Made by a program: the position numbers and the translations under genes. The notes beneath the pieces were generated by a model that did no database searches, was not told where the DNA came from, and saw only the letters and a list, made by a program, of their open reading frames with translations. A DNA stretch of 64,000 nt, taken from Flavobacteriaceae bacterium. GTDB lineage: Bacteria > Bacteroidota > Bacteroidia > Flavobacteriales > Flavobacteriaceae. The stretch covers positions 1 to 64,000 of the forward strand of contig CANKZI010000014.1 in NCBI GenBank assembly GCA_947488595.1, read 5' to 3'. Each line of letters starts with the position of its first letter. The first letter of the stretch is position 1. Of this stretch, positions 63,341 through 64,000 are shown piece after piece.

Positions 63341-64000
63341 ATGACGCAATTATCTATTAACACAACACAAAATGTAAATATAAATTTTACGGCAGCATCT
63401 ATTGGCGAAAGATTACTCGCTTTTTTGACCGATGCGGTCATTCAATTGGCTTATTTGATTACGGTATTTTGGGGTATATTTTATCTTTTAGGTCTGGGCG
63501 ATGTCATGGCAAGTTGGGACGATTGGTCGCGCATCGCCGTAGTTGTTTTGTTTATGTTGCCCGTAATGTTTTATACGCTAACTTTCGAAAGTATTTTTGA
63601 AGGACAAACTTTTGGCAAACGTTTGCTCAAAATAAAAGTTGTAAAAATCGATGGTTATCAAGCCGGTTTTGGCGATTATTTGATCCGTTGGCTTTTTAGA
63701 ATTGTAGAGGTTTGGGGCACTTGGATTTTAGCATTGATCATGATTGTTGTCAGCAAAAAATCGCAGCGATTGGGCGATATGTCGGCAGGAACAGCGGTGA
63801 TTACGTTAAAGAACAACATCAGTATCAACAGCACCATTTTAGAAGAAATTCAAGAGGATTATGTGCCGACCTATCCCTCGGTGATCAAACTTTCTGACAA
63901 TGATATTCGAATTATAAAGGAAAGTTTTGAATTGGCAAAAAAGAACCAAGAATATGCGATTATAGAAAAACTAAAAACCAAAATAATAGCCGTTACCGGA
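63341..64000 (+). CDS. RDD family membrane protein, partial at right edge
   Basis: The frame is open from ATG 63341 to the window end (220 codons visible) and the C-terminus is missing. ASIGERLLAFLTDAVIQLAY is the RDD signature, GQTFGKRLLKIKVVK the loop between segments, and SQRLGDMSAGTAVI the closing motif. Only 20 bp separate its start from that of the divergent SpoIIM gene. RDD proteins are often encoded beside SpoIIM, MoxR and DUF58 genes. Function is unknown. Confidence 0.88.
   Translation, partial: MTQLSINTTQNVNINFTAASIGERLLAFLTDAVIQLAYLITVFWGIFYLLGLGDVMASWDDWSRIAVVVLFMLPVMFYTLTFESIFEGQTFGKRLLKIKVVKIDGYQAGFGDYLIRWLFRIVEVWGTWILALIMIVVSKKSQRLGDMSAGTAVITLKNNISINSTILEEIQEDYVPTYPSVIKLSDNDIRIIKESFELAKKNQEYAIIEKLKTKIIAVTG

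Overview
The window reads as a chromosomal stretch of a Flavobacterium-like member of the Bacteroidota. The evidence is AT-rich DNA, TTTG/TAnnTTTG-type promoters, several TTG or GTG starts without obvious Shine-Dalgarno sites, type IX secretion (T9SS) sorting domains of both A and B type, the rpmB-rpmG-DUF4295-ftsY order, bacillithiol synthesis (BshC), DUF2795, DUF721 and many lipobox proteins. No rRNA, tRNA, CRISPR array, prophage or intact insertion sequence was seen.

Layout. 1-3595 is the N-terminal part of a secreted M36 (fungalysin) metalloprotease that runs off the left edge in near-identical 66-residue repeats. 3596-7800 holds a possible gene remnant, a GC-rich repeat patch, a GT2 glycosyltransferase/methyltransferase pair and the MeaB GTPase. 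7810-16800 carries an FAD-linked oxidase, a 36-residue basic protein, SecA, a DUF2795 protein, a cobalamin adenosyltransferase, a frameshifted small secreted gene, a LolD/MacB-type ABC ATPase, a lipoprotein and a methyltransferase. 16900-17506 is a divergent module: a small membrane protein and a 73-residue XRE regulator, with a perfect 32-bp palindrome between them. 17534-31000 is mostly housekeeping: ABC-F, GT2, a 2-oxoacid dehydrogenase E2, a DnaQ-like exonuclease, a FAH-family enzyme, a lone Hpt protein, CinA, L28, L33, DUF4295, FtsY, a serine hydrolase, DUF721 and Ndk. Three copies of a hairpin-bearing intergenic repeat lie among these genes.

31289-41441 contains BshC, a coupled pair of secreted proteins (a short T9SS type A sorting-domain protein and a solenoid-repeat protein), a B12-binding radical SAM enzyme with an unusual Cys spacing, RimO, a pRiA4b ORF-3-like protein and an NA37-type nucleoid protein. 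41506-51843 contains two tandem paralogous lipoproteins, an ABC-2 type transporter, and two T9SS type B proteins of 764 and 1706 residues. 51889-57700 holds PurA, a Fur-family regulator, a lipoprotein behind a near-consensus promoter, a RelA/SpoT enzyme behind a 12-copy 14-bp tandem repeat, and a TrmH-type methyltransferase. 57684-64000 is a SpoIIM / DUF4129 / DUF4350 / MoxR / DUF58 operon with a divergent RDD protein cut by the right edge.

How the genes relate. Cobalamin use links MeaB, the adenosyltransferase and the B12 radical SAM protein, although these genes are not adjacent. Export links SecA and FtsY with the many T9SS and lipoprotein cargos. Most genes are ordinary core functions. 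The parts least explained by known families are the hairpin repeats, the palindrome-controlled XRE/membrane pair, the sorting-domain/solenoid pair, the tandem lipoproteins and the tandem repeat upstream of the (p)ppGpp enzyme. All functional calls come from reading motifs and translations by eye. No database search was run.
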